A stretch of 64,000 nucleotides of DNA from Flavobacterium beibuense (GTDB lineage Bacteria > Bacteroidota > Bacteroidia > Flavobacteriales > Flavobacteriaceae), in contig NZ_JUIW01000001.1 in the NCBI RefSeq assembly GCF_004151245.1, forward strand, positions 1-64,000, given 5' to 3'. Below are positions 18,477 through 26,038 of this stretch, piece by piece; position 1 is the first letter of the stretch; the number at the start of each line of letters is the position of its first letter. Position numbers and translations under genes: made by a program. The notes under the pieces are model-generated. The model ran no database searches, had not been told where the DNA came from, and saw only the letters and a list, made by a program, of their open reading frames with translations.

Positions 18477-18908
18477 TTACTTATTCAGATGGTTCGCTTC
18501 AAATTCGGTGGTAAGCTCAATGATCTTTTTACTAATGGCAACAAGTTCAATGGTTTGCTTTTCCAGTTTGTATAAAGCAGCTGCGGCCTTTTTTTCGGTA
18601 AAATTGCTGTACAGGATCTTAATAAGTTGGTTGTAGTTGACACCAATAGCCCGGAACTGTGCAAATAGCCCCGTCAGCTTCACGTGATAGTCCATTGCTG
18701 CTTTATCAATTTTGACAGTAGTAATCTTTTTTTGGAAAATACAGGCAGTGATAAAATGTGCCATCACTTTCATGCCCGATTGTTCAAATAAGGTCAGGAA
18801 CTTTGCATTTTCCACAGCAGTCAGGCTGATGGAATAACGGAACGTAGCAGGGTCACCTTTGGGATGCCTGCCGCCTTTATGCTTTTTATAAGAACTATTT
18901 CCTTCCAT
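18477..18908 (-). CDS. mobA: Mobilization accessory protein MobA (relaxosome component)
   Basis: 143 residues. A basic N-terminus (KKHKGGRHPKGDPATFRYSI) and a ribbon-helix-helix-like segment (SLTAVENAKFLTLFEQSG) suggest binding to oriT. The central FRAIGVNYNQLIKILY matches the MobC/MbpA-type relaxosome signature of Bacteroidota elements. It would help relaxase load at the origin of transfer. First gene of the mobA-mobB operon; its upstream region (divergent from the AbiEii gene) is the natural place for oriT, though I could not point to the nick site. Confidence 0.8.
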   Translation of the reverse strand: MEGNSSYKKHKGGRHPKGDPATFRYSISLTAVENAKFLTLFEQSGMKVMAHFITACIFQKKITTVKIDKAAMDYHVKLTGLFAQFRAIGVNYNQLIKILYSNFTEKKAAAALYKLEKQTIELVAISKKIIELTTEFEANHLNK

Positions 18909-19124
18909 CTATATTTTCTGATATCAAATAGCGGTGAATATAGTTTTTGTATGCCAGTTAAAGCAGAAAGGGACTATTATTTCCCTTATTTGGCACTATC
19001 TGTCTTTCATAAGGATTCAGTATAGAGTATCGCATTAATGCCGTTGCCAGCCAAATGCTGCCGTAATTAGACAACAATGTATATCAAAGTTTCTTTTCAG
19101 GCTATTTGCGGAAAAGTTTACGTT

Positions 19125-19817
19125 ATGCTACATAAAAATACGGTAAGCCCTGCTATGTGGGAACTCATGCAAAGGCTGATGAAAGATGAAGTACTTAAGG
19201 ATTTTGTATTGGTTGGCGGCACGGCGTTAAGCCTTAAAATCGGCCACCGCCTGAGTGTGGATATTGATTTATTCAGGCAGGATGGATTTGATGCTAAAGA
19301 ACTGCATATCTACCTCGAAGACAATTATAATGCCCAGTCGGCTCACGTTTTTAAAAATTCTGTCATGACATTTATTGATGATATCAAGGTTGATTTAATT
19401 TCACACCAATATCCTTACCTAAAGCCCTTTGAGACCGTAGAGGATGTCCGGTTGGTTTCTCTAGAAGACATAGGTGCAATGAAGCTACTTGCTATTGCAC
19501 AAAGTGGAAGACGAATCAAGGATTTTGTGGATATGTATCAATTATTAGAGTATAATCCATTGGTAGTCTATCTCGAAGGCTACGCGAGGAAATACGGTGC
19601 TAATCCGATAGGAGCCCGTAATGCCATTAACGACTTTAACAACGTTTCTTCTAAACAAATCATGGAATATTTCCCGGGAAAAAAAGAAGAGTGGGAAAAG
19701 ATAATTGAACGGTTGTGGCACGCAAAGATTAATATCAGGACGCTATTTGAACCGGTTAGGAAAGAAGATTACGGCATTAAGCCCGGTAATAATAAACGCA
19801 GGGGGTTTAAGATTTAA
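19125..19817 (+). CDS. Nucleotidyl transferase AbiEii/AbiGii toxin family protein
   Basis: 230 residues. The nucleotidyltransferase core has FVLVGGTALSLKIGHRLS followed by VDIDLF, giving the GG(T)...DxD pattern of AbiEii toxins, which inactivate translation targets by nucleotide transfer. Further signatures are IKVDLISHQYPYL and LEDIGAMKLLAIAQSGRRIKDFVDMY. An ATG 48 bases upstream would add 16 residues not typical of the family, so the internal ATG is preferred. The next gene is its DUF6922-type partner. This pair is common on Bacteroidota mobile DNA and acts in abortive infection or addiction; activity here is inferred. Confidence 0.87.
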   Translation: MLHKNTVSPAMWELMQRLMKDEVLKDFVLVGGTALSLKIGHRLSVDIDLFRQDGFDAKELHIYLEDNYNAQSAHVFKNSVMTFIDDIKVDLISHQYPYLKPFETVEDVRLVSLEDIGAMKLLAIAQSGRRIKDFVDMYQLLEYNPLVVYLEGYARKYGANPIGARNAINDFNNVSSKQIMEYFPGKKEEWEKIIERLWHAKINIRTLFEPVRKEDYGIKPGNNKRRGFKI

Positions 19818-19857
19818 CCACTTGTTATCCTGTATAAAAATCAGTATTTTTACATCT

Positions 19858-20169
19858 ATGAAAAATTCAGATGCCATAATACCTAATTTCCATCCCAAAT
19901 TCTTTTGGGAGTACAAGTACGAGAAAATCGACTGGGAAGAGGCATATAAAATGGTTATCGAAAGGATTGTTGAGCGTGGTGAACAAAAAGAGGTTGATGA
20001 ACTGGTGCGTTTCTACGGTTATGAAAGGGTTATTAAAGCCCTTAAAGAAGAAATTTACTTTATGCCTGATTTTGGTATTGCAAATGCTATTAAGTTCTTC
20101 CCTGAACTCACCAGAGAACAAATGTATTGTTACATAAACCGTAAAGATAAACCTTACCATTGGATCTGA
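19858..20169 (+). CDS. DUF6922-type partner (probable antitoxin) of the AbiEii protein
   Basis: 103 residues. It contains FHPKFFWEYKYEKIDWEEAY and a C-terminal FFPELTREQMYCYI, the pattern of the DUF6922 proteins found beside AbiEii-like toxins in Bacteroidota. It starts 40 bases after the toxin stop. The frame is open further upstream, but the ATG before KNSDAIIPNFHPKF is the family start. It probably neutralises the toxin or represses the operon; this is inferred from the constant pairing. Confidence 0.78.
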   Translation: MKNSDAIIPNFHPKFFWEYKYEKIDWEEAYKMVIERIVERGEQKEVDELVRFYGYERVIKALKEEIYFMPDFGIANAIKFFPELTREQMYCYINRKDKPYHWI

Positions 20170-20723
20170 TACTGTAATTGAAATTGCCCTATTTCATTCT
20201 GTTTTTTTTTGCTGTTATTGATTTTAGAAGGTTTAAGTTGCATAAAGAATTTATAGTTTCTGCTGCTTTTAGACCGATGCAATAACGAAATGTTGTGTGG
20301 CCATCTGTTGGATGTTCATCGCCTTTCTCTGTGTTTCTTCCAGTATTTCAATCAAAGATAACTATCGATATAATCAGTAAATCGCTTCCGGCGATTTATG
20401 GCATGAATTGGCTTTTATAGGTTTAGAAAAGAAACTTTTCCCAAGTAAACCGATAAAAGCAAGCGAAGGTATTGCTGTCAATCCAAAAAAAGACAAAAGA
20501 CTACGGCATAATGGCTTTGCTCGCTCACTCACAAACCCACCCCTTGGGACTTATTCCGTTTCCTTTTGCTTTTTCCGCATTGCCTGCACCTTGTTATTGC
20601 TTTCTTTTTTCGGTTTTCTTTTTGGGAAAAAGTTATGCGGAGCGCAAGCATAGTAGGACTGTATCAGATTAGGGAATTGGAAGGAGATACAAAACAGTTG
20701 TATCATTATTAAACTCAAAAATT
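20170..20723. other. Non-coding stretch upstream of the DUF932 gene
   Basis: About 550 bases with two short overlapping open frames around 20408-20672 that lack a recognisable fold and start in AT-rich sequence; I treat them as non-coding. The A-rich segment and short spacer just before the DUF932 ATG probably contain its promoter. No RNA gene was recognised. Confidence 0.4.
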
Positions 20724-21767
20724 ATGGCACATAATTTAAATTTCAACACAGCAACAGGACAGCACGCCTTTATGAGCGTAAAGCAGCCTGCATGGCATGG
20801 GTTGGGACAGATAGTAGAAAACTATCCCACAAGCCGTGAAGCGATAGCCTTTGCAGGCTTAGACTATGAAGTGGCAAAAGCCCCGATTTTTGCAAAAGGT
20901 ACAGGGCTTTTCGAGAGTTTTCCAATCCCTGACCAGTTCGCCACGATGCGCACCGATACTAAAGCCATTTTTGGCGTGGTGGGCAAAGATTATCAAATCG
21001 TGCAAAATGCGGATGCATTCGCTTTCTTCGATGCCATTGTAGGTGGTGGCGAGGACATATTGTATGAGACCGCAGGCGCACTCGGCAAAGGGGAACGCAT
21101 TTTTATTACCGCTAAGCTGCCCGGCTATATTCGTGTGGGCAATGGCGATGATGTAACACAAAAGTATATTTTCCTGACCACCTCCCACGATGGCAGCGGT
21201 TCAATTACGGCAGCGTTTACCCCTGTAAGGGTTGTTTGCTCAAATACATTAAATGCGGCAATGAAAACCGCCACCAACGTAGTGCGTATACGTCACACCG
21301 CAGGGGCTAAGGAACGTTTGGAGCAGGCGCACAAAGTTATGGGCGTTGCCGATAACCTATCAATACAGTTAGAGTGCATTTTTAACCAGTGGGCTAATGT
21401 GCGCATTGAAGATAAACAGGTAAAACAGTTGATACAGTTAGCGCTTTGCCCCAACAAAGAAACCTACAACCTCTTAAAAAGAGGGGCTAAGGAGGAACTT
21501 TCAACCATGTACAAAAATGCCTGTGATGCTGCCTTCGAGTATGCAATGGCAGACGATACCCAAACTATGGCTACCACTAAAGGCACCTTGTTTGGCGCAT
21601 ACAATGCCGTTACGGGCTACTACCAAAATGTTCGCAGCTTTAAGAAGGGCGAGGACAAACTCAAAAGCATCTGTTTGGGTGGTACGGCACAGGCGCGGGG
21701 GCAGAAAGCCTTTGACCTTTGCGGGGATTTTGCTAAAAGCGGAACAGCTGCCCTGATACTTAACTAA
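20724..21767 (+). CDS. DUF932 (phage/plasmid-like) protein
   Basis: 347 residues. It begins MAHNLNFNTATGQHAFMS and continues with PAWHGLGQ and YPTSREA, the conserved start of DUF932/TIGR03299 proteins carried by phages, plasmids and ICEs. Central VVGKDYQIVQNADAFAFFD and a strand-rich SFTPVRVVCSNTLNAA-like region are also typical. The role is not established; links to DNA replication or plasmid establishment have been suggested. It is notably richer in G and C than the neighbouring AbiH gene, in line with an older mobile-element backbone. Confidence 0.85.
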   Translation: MAHNLNFNTATGQHAFMSVKQPAWHGLGQIVENYPTSREAIAFAGLDYEVAKAPIFAKGTGLFESFPIPDQFATMRTDTKAIFGVVGKDYQIVQNADAFAFFDAIVGGGEDILYETAGALGKGERIFITAKLPGYIRVGNGDDVTQKYIFLTTSHDGSGSITAAFTPVRVVCSNTLNAAMKTATNVVRIRHTAGAKERLEQAHKVMGVADNLSIQLECIFNQWANVRIEDKQVKQLIQLALCPNKETYNLLKRGAKEELSTMYKNACDAAFEYAMADDTQTMATTKGTLFGAYNAVTGYYQNVRSFKKGEDKLKSICLGGTAQARGQKAFDLCGDFAKSGTAALILN

Positions 21768-21956
21768 TAGTTAATAGCAGCTCCGTTTTACGGGGCTGTT
21801 TATATTTATAGGCACATGCTTACTTATATAATAGTTTACAAACAATTAAGAAAATAGACGCGCAGGCGTATGTGTTTACACTTATACCTTTATACGCTGT
21901 TACATGGCTGCATAATTACATAGTTACATTTATACATTAGTAAAACTGTTGAAATT

Positions 21957-21992
21957 TATGTATGTATGTATGTATGTATGTATGTATGTATG
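21957..21992. repeat. TATG tetranucleotide tandem array, 9 copies
   Basis: Nine perfect consecutive TATG units followed by degenerate TACG/TAGC units. Slippage-prone; not in a coding frame here. Confidence 0.9.
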
Positions 21993-22284
21993 TACGTAGC
22001 TACGCAAATAGATAATGCTGGCAATACGCCCGTCTGGAAATACTGCATTACGCTTGTACATATATGTTGCTATGCACGTCTCGTTGTAAACATATTGTTA
22101 ATGTAATAACTCTTAAAAATATAATTTGACTAGACTATTTCCATGGAAGATGCCCTAGTTTAAAATATGGATTTAAGGATTTTTTTTACGCGCGGGCAGC
22201 CCACGAGGCTGCTCTTAAGTAATTGAGCTGCTTACATTTATGTAAACATACTTTTCATGATTTTATTTTTACTGTCAAAGAATG

Positions 22285-22355
22285 TTGCCAGTTTAGCAAT
22301 TGCCCTAACGATCACTTTCTTTTCAGGTAGTATTTTTTTTAAAAGGATTTAAAAT
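22285..22355 (+). repeat. Left copy of imperfect direct repeat flanking AbiH
   Basis: Begins TTGCCAGTTTA and includes ACTTTCTTTTCAGGTA followed by a T run. It matches the copy after AbiH at roughly four of five positions. Confidence 0.75.
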
Positions 22356-22484
22356 TAGTTCGCGTTCGAAAATTTTTCATAACTTCCACTCCGGTAACAG
22401 AGAATACTCAGCTTTCGTTCGCTGCTAAACGTTAGACCTCATTGTAATAAACCGTGCCGTTCACAATAATTATTTAGCACATAT

Positions 22485-23441
22485 ATGAAATTATTTATAT
22501 TAGGGAATGGATTCGATATTGGTCATGGAATCGACTGTAAATATTCTGATTTCGGGAATTACCTCGAAGCAAATAGAGAAGATGTTTTAGAAGCGATGCA
22601 AAAATTTTATTACACAGGTTCAGATTCAGAACTATGGTCCGATTTCGAAACTAGTTTAGAAAGCGATATAGATTATGATTCACTAACAGAAATAATAGGT
22701 GAGAATACCCCAAATTTTGCATCTGATGAATTTAGAGATGGTGATTGGTATGATGCTCAGATATACATAGAACAAGAGTGTGATGATTTGTTAGATAGCA
22801 TACGTTCCGGTTTCGAAGATTGGATTAAATCGCTAGAAATCTCACAAGTATTACCAAAATATGTATTAGATAAATCAGCACATTTTATAACGTTCAATTA
22901 CACAGAGGTTTTAGAAAAAGTATATAATATAAAATGTGCAAATATTTTGCACATTCACAATAAAACAGGGGAAGAACTGATTTTTGGCCACGGGAAAAAC
23001 TCTGAAGATTTTAATGTGAAGAAAGCATTATATAGTGATGAGAATGCATTCTTAACCTACGACGAAGATGGTAATATCGAATCAAGCGAAGTCGGGCATG
23101 AAAAATTTGCCGAAAATGCGGTCAGCGCATTTTATGACAAAATGAAGAAACACACGGAAGACGTTATACATAATCACTCAGGTTTTTTCAACTCCCTTTC
23201 AAATATCAATGAAGTTTTTGTTCTAGGTCATTCCTATAATGATATCGATTTTCCATACTTTAAAAAGATATCAGAATCTATTCATACAGATTCAAAATGG
23301 ACACTGTTTTACTTCTCCGACAGAGATAAACAATTAGCTGAAAAAGTAATGGATGAACTCAATGTAGCTAAACATCTACAAGATTATAAACACTGTGATT
23401 TATTAAAAATTGAAGATATTCAATTTAAATTATTTGAATAA
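22485..23441 (+). CDS. abiH: AbiH family abortive infection protein
   Basis: 318 residues. The N-terminus MKLFILGNGFDIGHGIDCKY is the hallmark of AbiH, with further ELWSDFETSLESD, FITFNYTEVLE, ILHIHN and a C-terminal VFVLGHSYNDIDFPYF. AbiH is a phage abortive-infection protein of Lactococcus with a putative nucleotide-binding fold; its mechanism is unresolved. Here it is a stand-alone, AT-rich gene between two imperfect direct repeats, which suggests that it arrived as a cassette in an older backbone. Length is near the family norm and no defect is visible. Confidence 0.9.
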   Translation: MKLFILGNGFDIGHGIDCKYSDFGNYLEANREDVLEAMQKFYYTGSDSELWSDFETSLESDIDYDSLTEIIGENTPNFASDEFRDGDWYDAQIYIEQECDDLLDSIRSGFEDWIKSLEISQVLPKYVLDKSAHFITFNYTEVLEKVYNIKCANILHIHNKTGEELIFGHGKNSEDFNVKKALYSDENAFLTYDEDGNIESSEVGHEKFAENAVSAFYDKMKKHTEDVIHNHSGFFNSLSNINEVFVLGHSYNDIDFPYFKKISESIHTDSKWTLFYFSDRDKQLAEKVMDELNVAKHLQDYKHCDLLKIEDIQFKLFE

Positions 23442-23455
23442 AAAAACGAGGCATA

Positions 23456-23527
23456 TTGCCAGTTTAATATTGTCTAAACGGTTACTTTCTTTTCAGGTAC
23501 TATTTTTTATAAAAAAGCTTTTAAATT
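23456..23527 (+). repeat. Right copy of imperfect direct repeat flanking AbiH
   Basis: Begins TTGCCAGTTTA and includes ACTTTCTTTTCAGGTA then a T run, fifteen bases after the AbiH stop. The last AbiH codons are outside it. Confidence 0.75.
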
Positions 23528-23770
23528 TACTAAGCATTTATATACCTTCTTTTATGCTTTTAAGGTTTTATGCTTTTACATAAAAGTAAAAGGGCGCGAA
23601 GCCCTTTCCAGTTGATGATTATTTTAAATTACCATCGCGTGATGGTAGCAAGTTGTGTTTTGAGCTGCTCGAAATGCTTTCAGCTGCTCAAAACAACTTG
23701 CCCTTGCGCAGGGGGCTAAAAAATCTCCGAAGTCGATTTTTACAGATAAAAGCCAAACATTTTTTAGTCT
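23528..23770. other. Non-coding stretch after AbiH with inverted repeats
   Basis: With the repeat before it, this makes about 330 gene-free bases between AbiH and the next minus-strand gene. It holds a short palindrome (CCATCGCGTGATGG near 23631) and the large inverted repeat listed separately. No coding frame was supported. Confidence 0.5.
23648..23701. repeat. Large inverted repeat, possible oriT or regulatory hairpin
   Basis: Left arm GCAAGTTGTGTTTTGAGC pairs with right arm GCTCAAAACAACTTGC, differing by one two-base insertion, with an imperfectly paired GC-containing centre. There is no T run, so it is not a classic terminator. Confidence 0.6.
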
Positions 23771-24124
23771 TCATTCACTTTCAGCCTCTTTTTCTTTCAA
23801 TTTCAAATGTAATTTGTAACAATTATCCAATAGCTGCGATTCTTCCATCGGCATAAGGTCAAGGGCTATTTGAAGTACTTCGGCAATAGTAAGTGCCGAA
23901 GCCAACTTCCTGTCATCACCGCTTTCTTCCATAGCATATAAGGCGGTAATACATACTTTTACAATATCCATAACAGCCAGATTAAGATCATTGTAACCAC
24001 TAAAGAACAGTTTGGCCGTATACATATCCTCGCGGTTATGATACGGTTTGAGCATATTAAACTCCGTTGCTTTGGTTAGGAGGGAAGCAAAAACTTCCAG
24101 TTCCTGTAATTTTTTAATTTCCAT
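23771..24124 (-). CDS. Small uncharacterised protein, paralogue of the upstream gene
   Basis: 117 residues, acidic and helical, no membrane segment or known motif. The stretch LFFSGYNDLNLAVMDIVKV, ITALYAMEES and VLQIALDLMP lines up with the protein encoded just upstream (LRYSNYFDVFIVIEDLIEI, LHALYNSES, VLELIKQLLP), so the two are tandem duplicates. It is the third gene of a minus-strand operon headed by the HEPN-like protein, with a seven-base gap. A role as partner or antidote of the HEPN protein is possible by position only. Confidence 0.65.
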   Translation of the reverse strand: MEIKKLQELEVFASLLTKATEFNMLKPYHNREDMYTAKLFFSGYNDLNLAVMDIVKVCITALYAMEESGDDRKLASALTIAEVLQIALDLMPMEESQLLDNCYKLHLKLKEKEAESE

Positions 24125-24131
24125 AATTGTA

Positions 24132-24512
24132 CTATTTAATGGGGTGAGAATCTATTTCTTTACGGAACTCTTCTTTTTTGGCATTGAGATAGTCATTGAG
24201 TTCCTTTAATGTTTGTCCGGTATCTCCGGGAAGCAGTTGCTTAATTAACTCAAGTACACTCACAAGGTGTCGGGTGGGATGACTAACAAATCCGCTGTTT
24301 TCGGACTCTGAATTATACAGCGCGTGTAGCGAGATTTCAATAAGATCTTCAATGACGATAAATACATCAAAGTAGTTACTGTAACGGAGCTTACATTCAT
24401 AGCCTTCAGAATCAGTCAGCATATAAATAGGAAGTCCTATTTGCTCCAATCGTTTGGTCAGCGATATATCGCTTTCGGGATTTTTACTGTCATTCGTTTC
24501 CATCACTTTCAT
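24132..24512 (-). CDS. Small uncharacterised protein, paralogue of the downstream gene
   Basis: 126 residues from the ATG that overlaps the end of the HEPN-like gene (MKVMETNDS); an ATG three codons later is equally possible, and longer starts would run deep into the upstream gene. It is helical and acidic, and shares the pattern L.YS.Y.D....I.D...I...ALY with its neighbour. No named family. Translational coupling to the upstream gene suggests that the products act together. Confidence 0.65.
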   Translation of the reverse strand: MKVMETNDSKNPESDISLTKRLEQIGLPIYMLTDSEGYECKLRYSNYFDVFIVIEDLIEISLHALYNSESENSGFVSHPTRHLVSVLELIKQLLPGDTGQTLKELNDYLNAKKEEFRKEIDSHPIK

Positions 24513-25398
24513 TTTTAGATTGTTGTTTATTCTCTTTAGCAAGCTTTTCAAGCCTCTCGATTTCCGACTCAATCAGGACGGTAGCTTTTTCATGGAAAAG
24601 TCGGCACCTGCGTTGCAATAGTTCCGTGCTTACAAAATCCATTGGGCCGAGGTGGGCGCTCCTAAGTTTGCTGATGTGCTTGGAGAGCAGCTCAAACATT
24701 TTGATTTCCTCTTGGGAATTCCTTGGAAAAAACTCTCTTACCAGGGTGCAGAACAGCGAACAGATATCAAACAGATAACCGAGGTTAAAATGAATGGGTC
24801 GGTAGCCCAGAAAAGTATTGATAAGTGCCAGTGCCGTGTTTTCCATCGCAACCTGCATCATGGCTTCCTGTACCGGTTCGGTGTCAATGCCGTCTACCAT
24901 GCCTTGGGATTGCAGGAACACTTCCGAAACACGGTTGCGATTGTGCCAGTACGCTTTTATGTGCTTTACATTACGCTGAGGTTCTTGCTCAAAGGCAATG
25001 CAGGGAGGTACAACATCGTGTTCATAAAGGTTGATGCCCTTGTGCATGGCATGATAATAGAAATACTTACTTTCGGCGGTAAGCTGCCTAACAGTAGTCG
25101 CTTTGTGTATAAACAGCGTGACGGTGTACTGTCCTTTGCTTTTCTTTTTGATGATGTCGCTAAGGTCGGCCACTGCGTTCTCCTTACTGTGTATCGTGTA
25201 CACCAGTAAATAGTAATGGGTGTGTTGCCTGGTTTTTACCTCTCCGCTAATGGCATTGCTGTACATTTTGTTTTTGTGGTGGATACCGAAACAGTACAAA
25301 CCGGAGAGTTGTAAATTGTCCATAAGGAACGATTTAACGAACTGAAGCCCTTTGTCTTCAGTAAAATCATTGTCATTTTTTATAACCTGCTCTTGCAT
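24490..25398 (-). CDS. HEPN-domain protein with MNT-like N-terminal region
   Basis: 302 residues. The C-terminal half reads like a HEPN helical bundle: EAMMQVAMENTALALINTFLGYRPIHFNL is close to the HEPN pattern of long helix, GYRP and HNL, and an R-x4-H element (RCRLFH) lies near residue 270. The N-terminal half (FCFGIHHK-like strand, THYYLLVYTIHSK, VTLFIHKA) resembles an MNT nucleotidyltransferase fold, but the usual GS and DxD motifs are not visible, so it would be inactive. Such proteins are frequent on Bacteroidota mobile elements. First gene of a three-gene operon, divergent from an XRE gene. Confidence 0.65.
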   Translation of the reverse strand: MQEQVIKNDNDFTEDKGLQFVKSFLMDNLQLSGLYCFGIHHKNKMYSNAISGEVKTRQHTHYYLLVYTIHSKENAVADLSDIIKKKSKGQYTVTLFIHKATTVRQLTAESKYFYYHAMHKGINLYEHDVVPPCIAFEQEPQRNVKHIKAYWHNRNRVSEVFLQSQGMVDGIDTEPVQEAMMQVAMENTALALINTFLGYRPIHFNLGYLFDICSLFCTLVREFFPRNSQEEIKMFELLSKHISKLRSAHLGPMDFVSTELLQRRCRLFHEKATVLIESEIERLEKLAKENKQQSKNESDGNE

Positions 25399-25571
25399 AA
25401 CTGAAACTTTTTTAATTGAACATTAAGTGAAAAAGCTTATTTTTGTTTTATACATGGCAAGTAAAGAAGTTATGGTAAGGTACCGAACCACAGCGTGTTG
25501 TACTTTACCACTTTTAGCTTGTATTTTACCAACTAATAAATAGCTTACAGAATTTTCAATACTTTTGAATT

Positions 25572-25973
25572 ATGGACACACCTACAAAAAACCACATAGG
25601 AAGAAAAATTAGCCGTATACGTGAACTTCGCGGTATGAAACAGGAAGCACTAGCAATTGCGTTAGGAATAAGCCAACAGGCTGTTTCTAATTTTGAGAAT
25701 AGCGAAAGTATTGAAGATAACATGCTAGATAAGATTGCCGAAGTTTTAGGTGTAAGTGCTGAAGCGATCAGAAAGTTTTCTGAGGAGGCAGTATTTAATA
25801 TCATAAATAATACATTCCAGGATAGCAGTTCAAATAACAATAATTATTTGTGTACCATTAATCCTATAGATAAGGTTATTTCTTTATTTGAGGAAAAAGA
25901 AAAGCTTTACGAAAGGTTACTACAGGCTGAGAAAGATAAAGTAGCTTACTTAGAGAAGTTAGTTAATAAGTAA
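25572..25973 (+). CDS. XRE-family transcriptional regulator
   Basis: 133 residues. Helix-turn-helix of Cro/C1 type in the first 65 (ISRIRELRGMKQEALAIALGISQQAVSNFENSE), then a linker and a C-terminal coiled coil (LFEEKEKLYERLLQAEKDKVAYLEKL). It lies 65 bases before the large zinc-ribbon/nuclease-like gene on the same strand, so it probably controls that gene and possibly the divergent HEPN operon. XRE regulators often keep defence genes silent until needed; this is inferred here. Confidence 0.85.
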   Translation: MDTPTKNHIGRKISRIRELRGMKQEALAIALGISQQAVSNFENSESIEDNMLDKIAEVLGVSAEAIRKFSEEAVFNIINNTFQDSSSNNNNYLCTINPIDKVISLFEEKEKLYERLLQAEKDKVAYLEKLVNK

Positions 25974-26038
25974 CACTTAAAGATTATCTATGGTATCAGA
26001 CTCATTGGCTTCTCGATATTGTTAATAATACTTTTTCT

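Larger units (their letters stand above)
21768..22484. other. Long non-coding stretch with microsatellite and repeat
   Basis: About 700 bases between the DUF932 and AbiH genes. It contains the TATG tandem array, an imperfect GC-rich hairpin near 22194-22214 and the left copy of a direct repeat that flanks AbiH. No open frame with coding character was found. Confidence 0.5.

Noticed and set aside
18909..19076. Exact oriT nick site upstream of mobA
   Set aside because: The location is plausible but no inverted repeat with a recognisable nick sequence could be pointed out by eye.
20408..20672. Two overlapping short open frames upstream of the DUF932 gene
   Set aside because: No recognisable domain, no initiation context, and they overlap each other in different frames; treated as non-coding.
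21957..22000. Possible CRISPR or iteron array
   Set aside because: It is a simple tetranucleotide microsatellite without spacers or nearby cas or rep genes. No CRISPR array was seen in the window.
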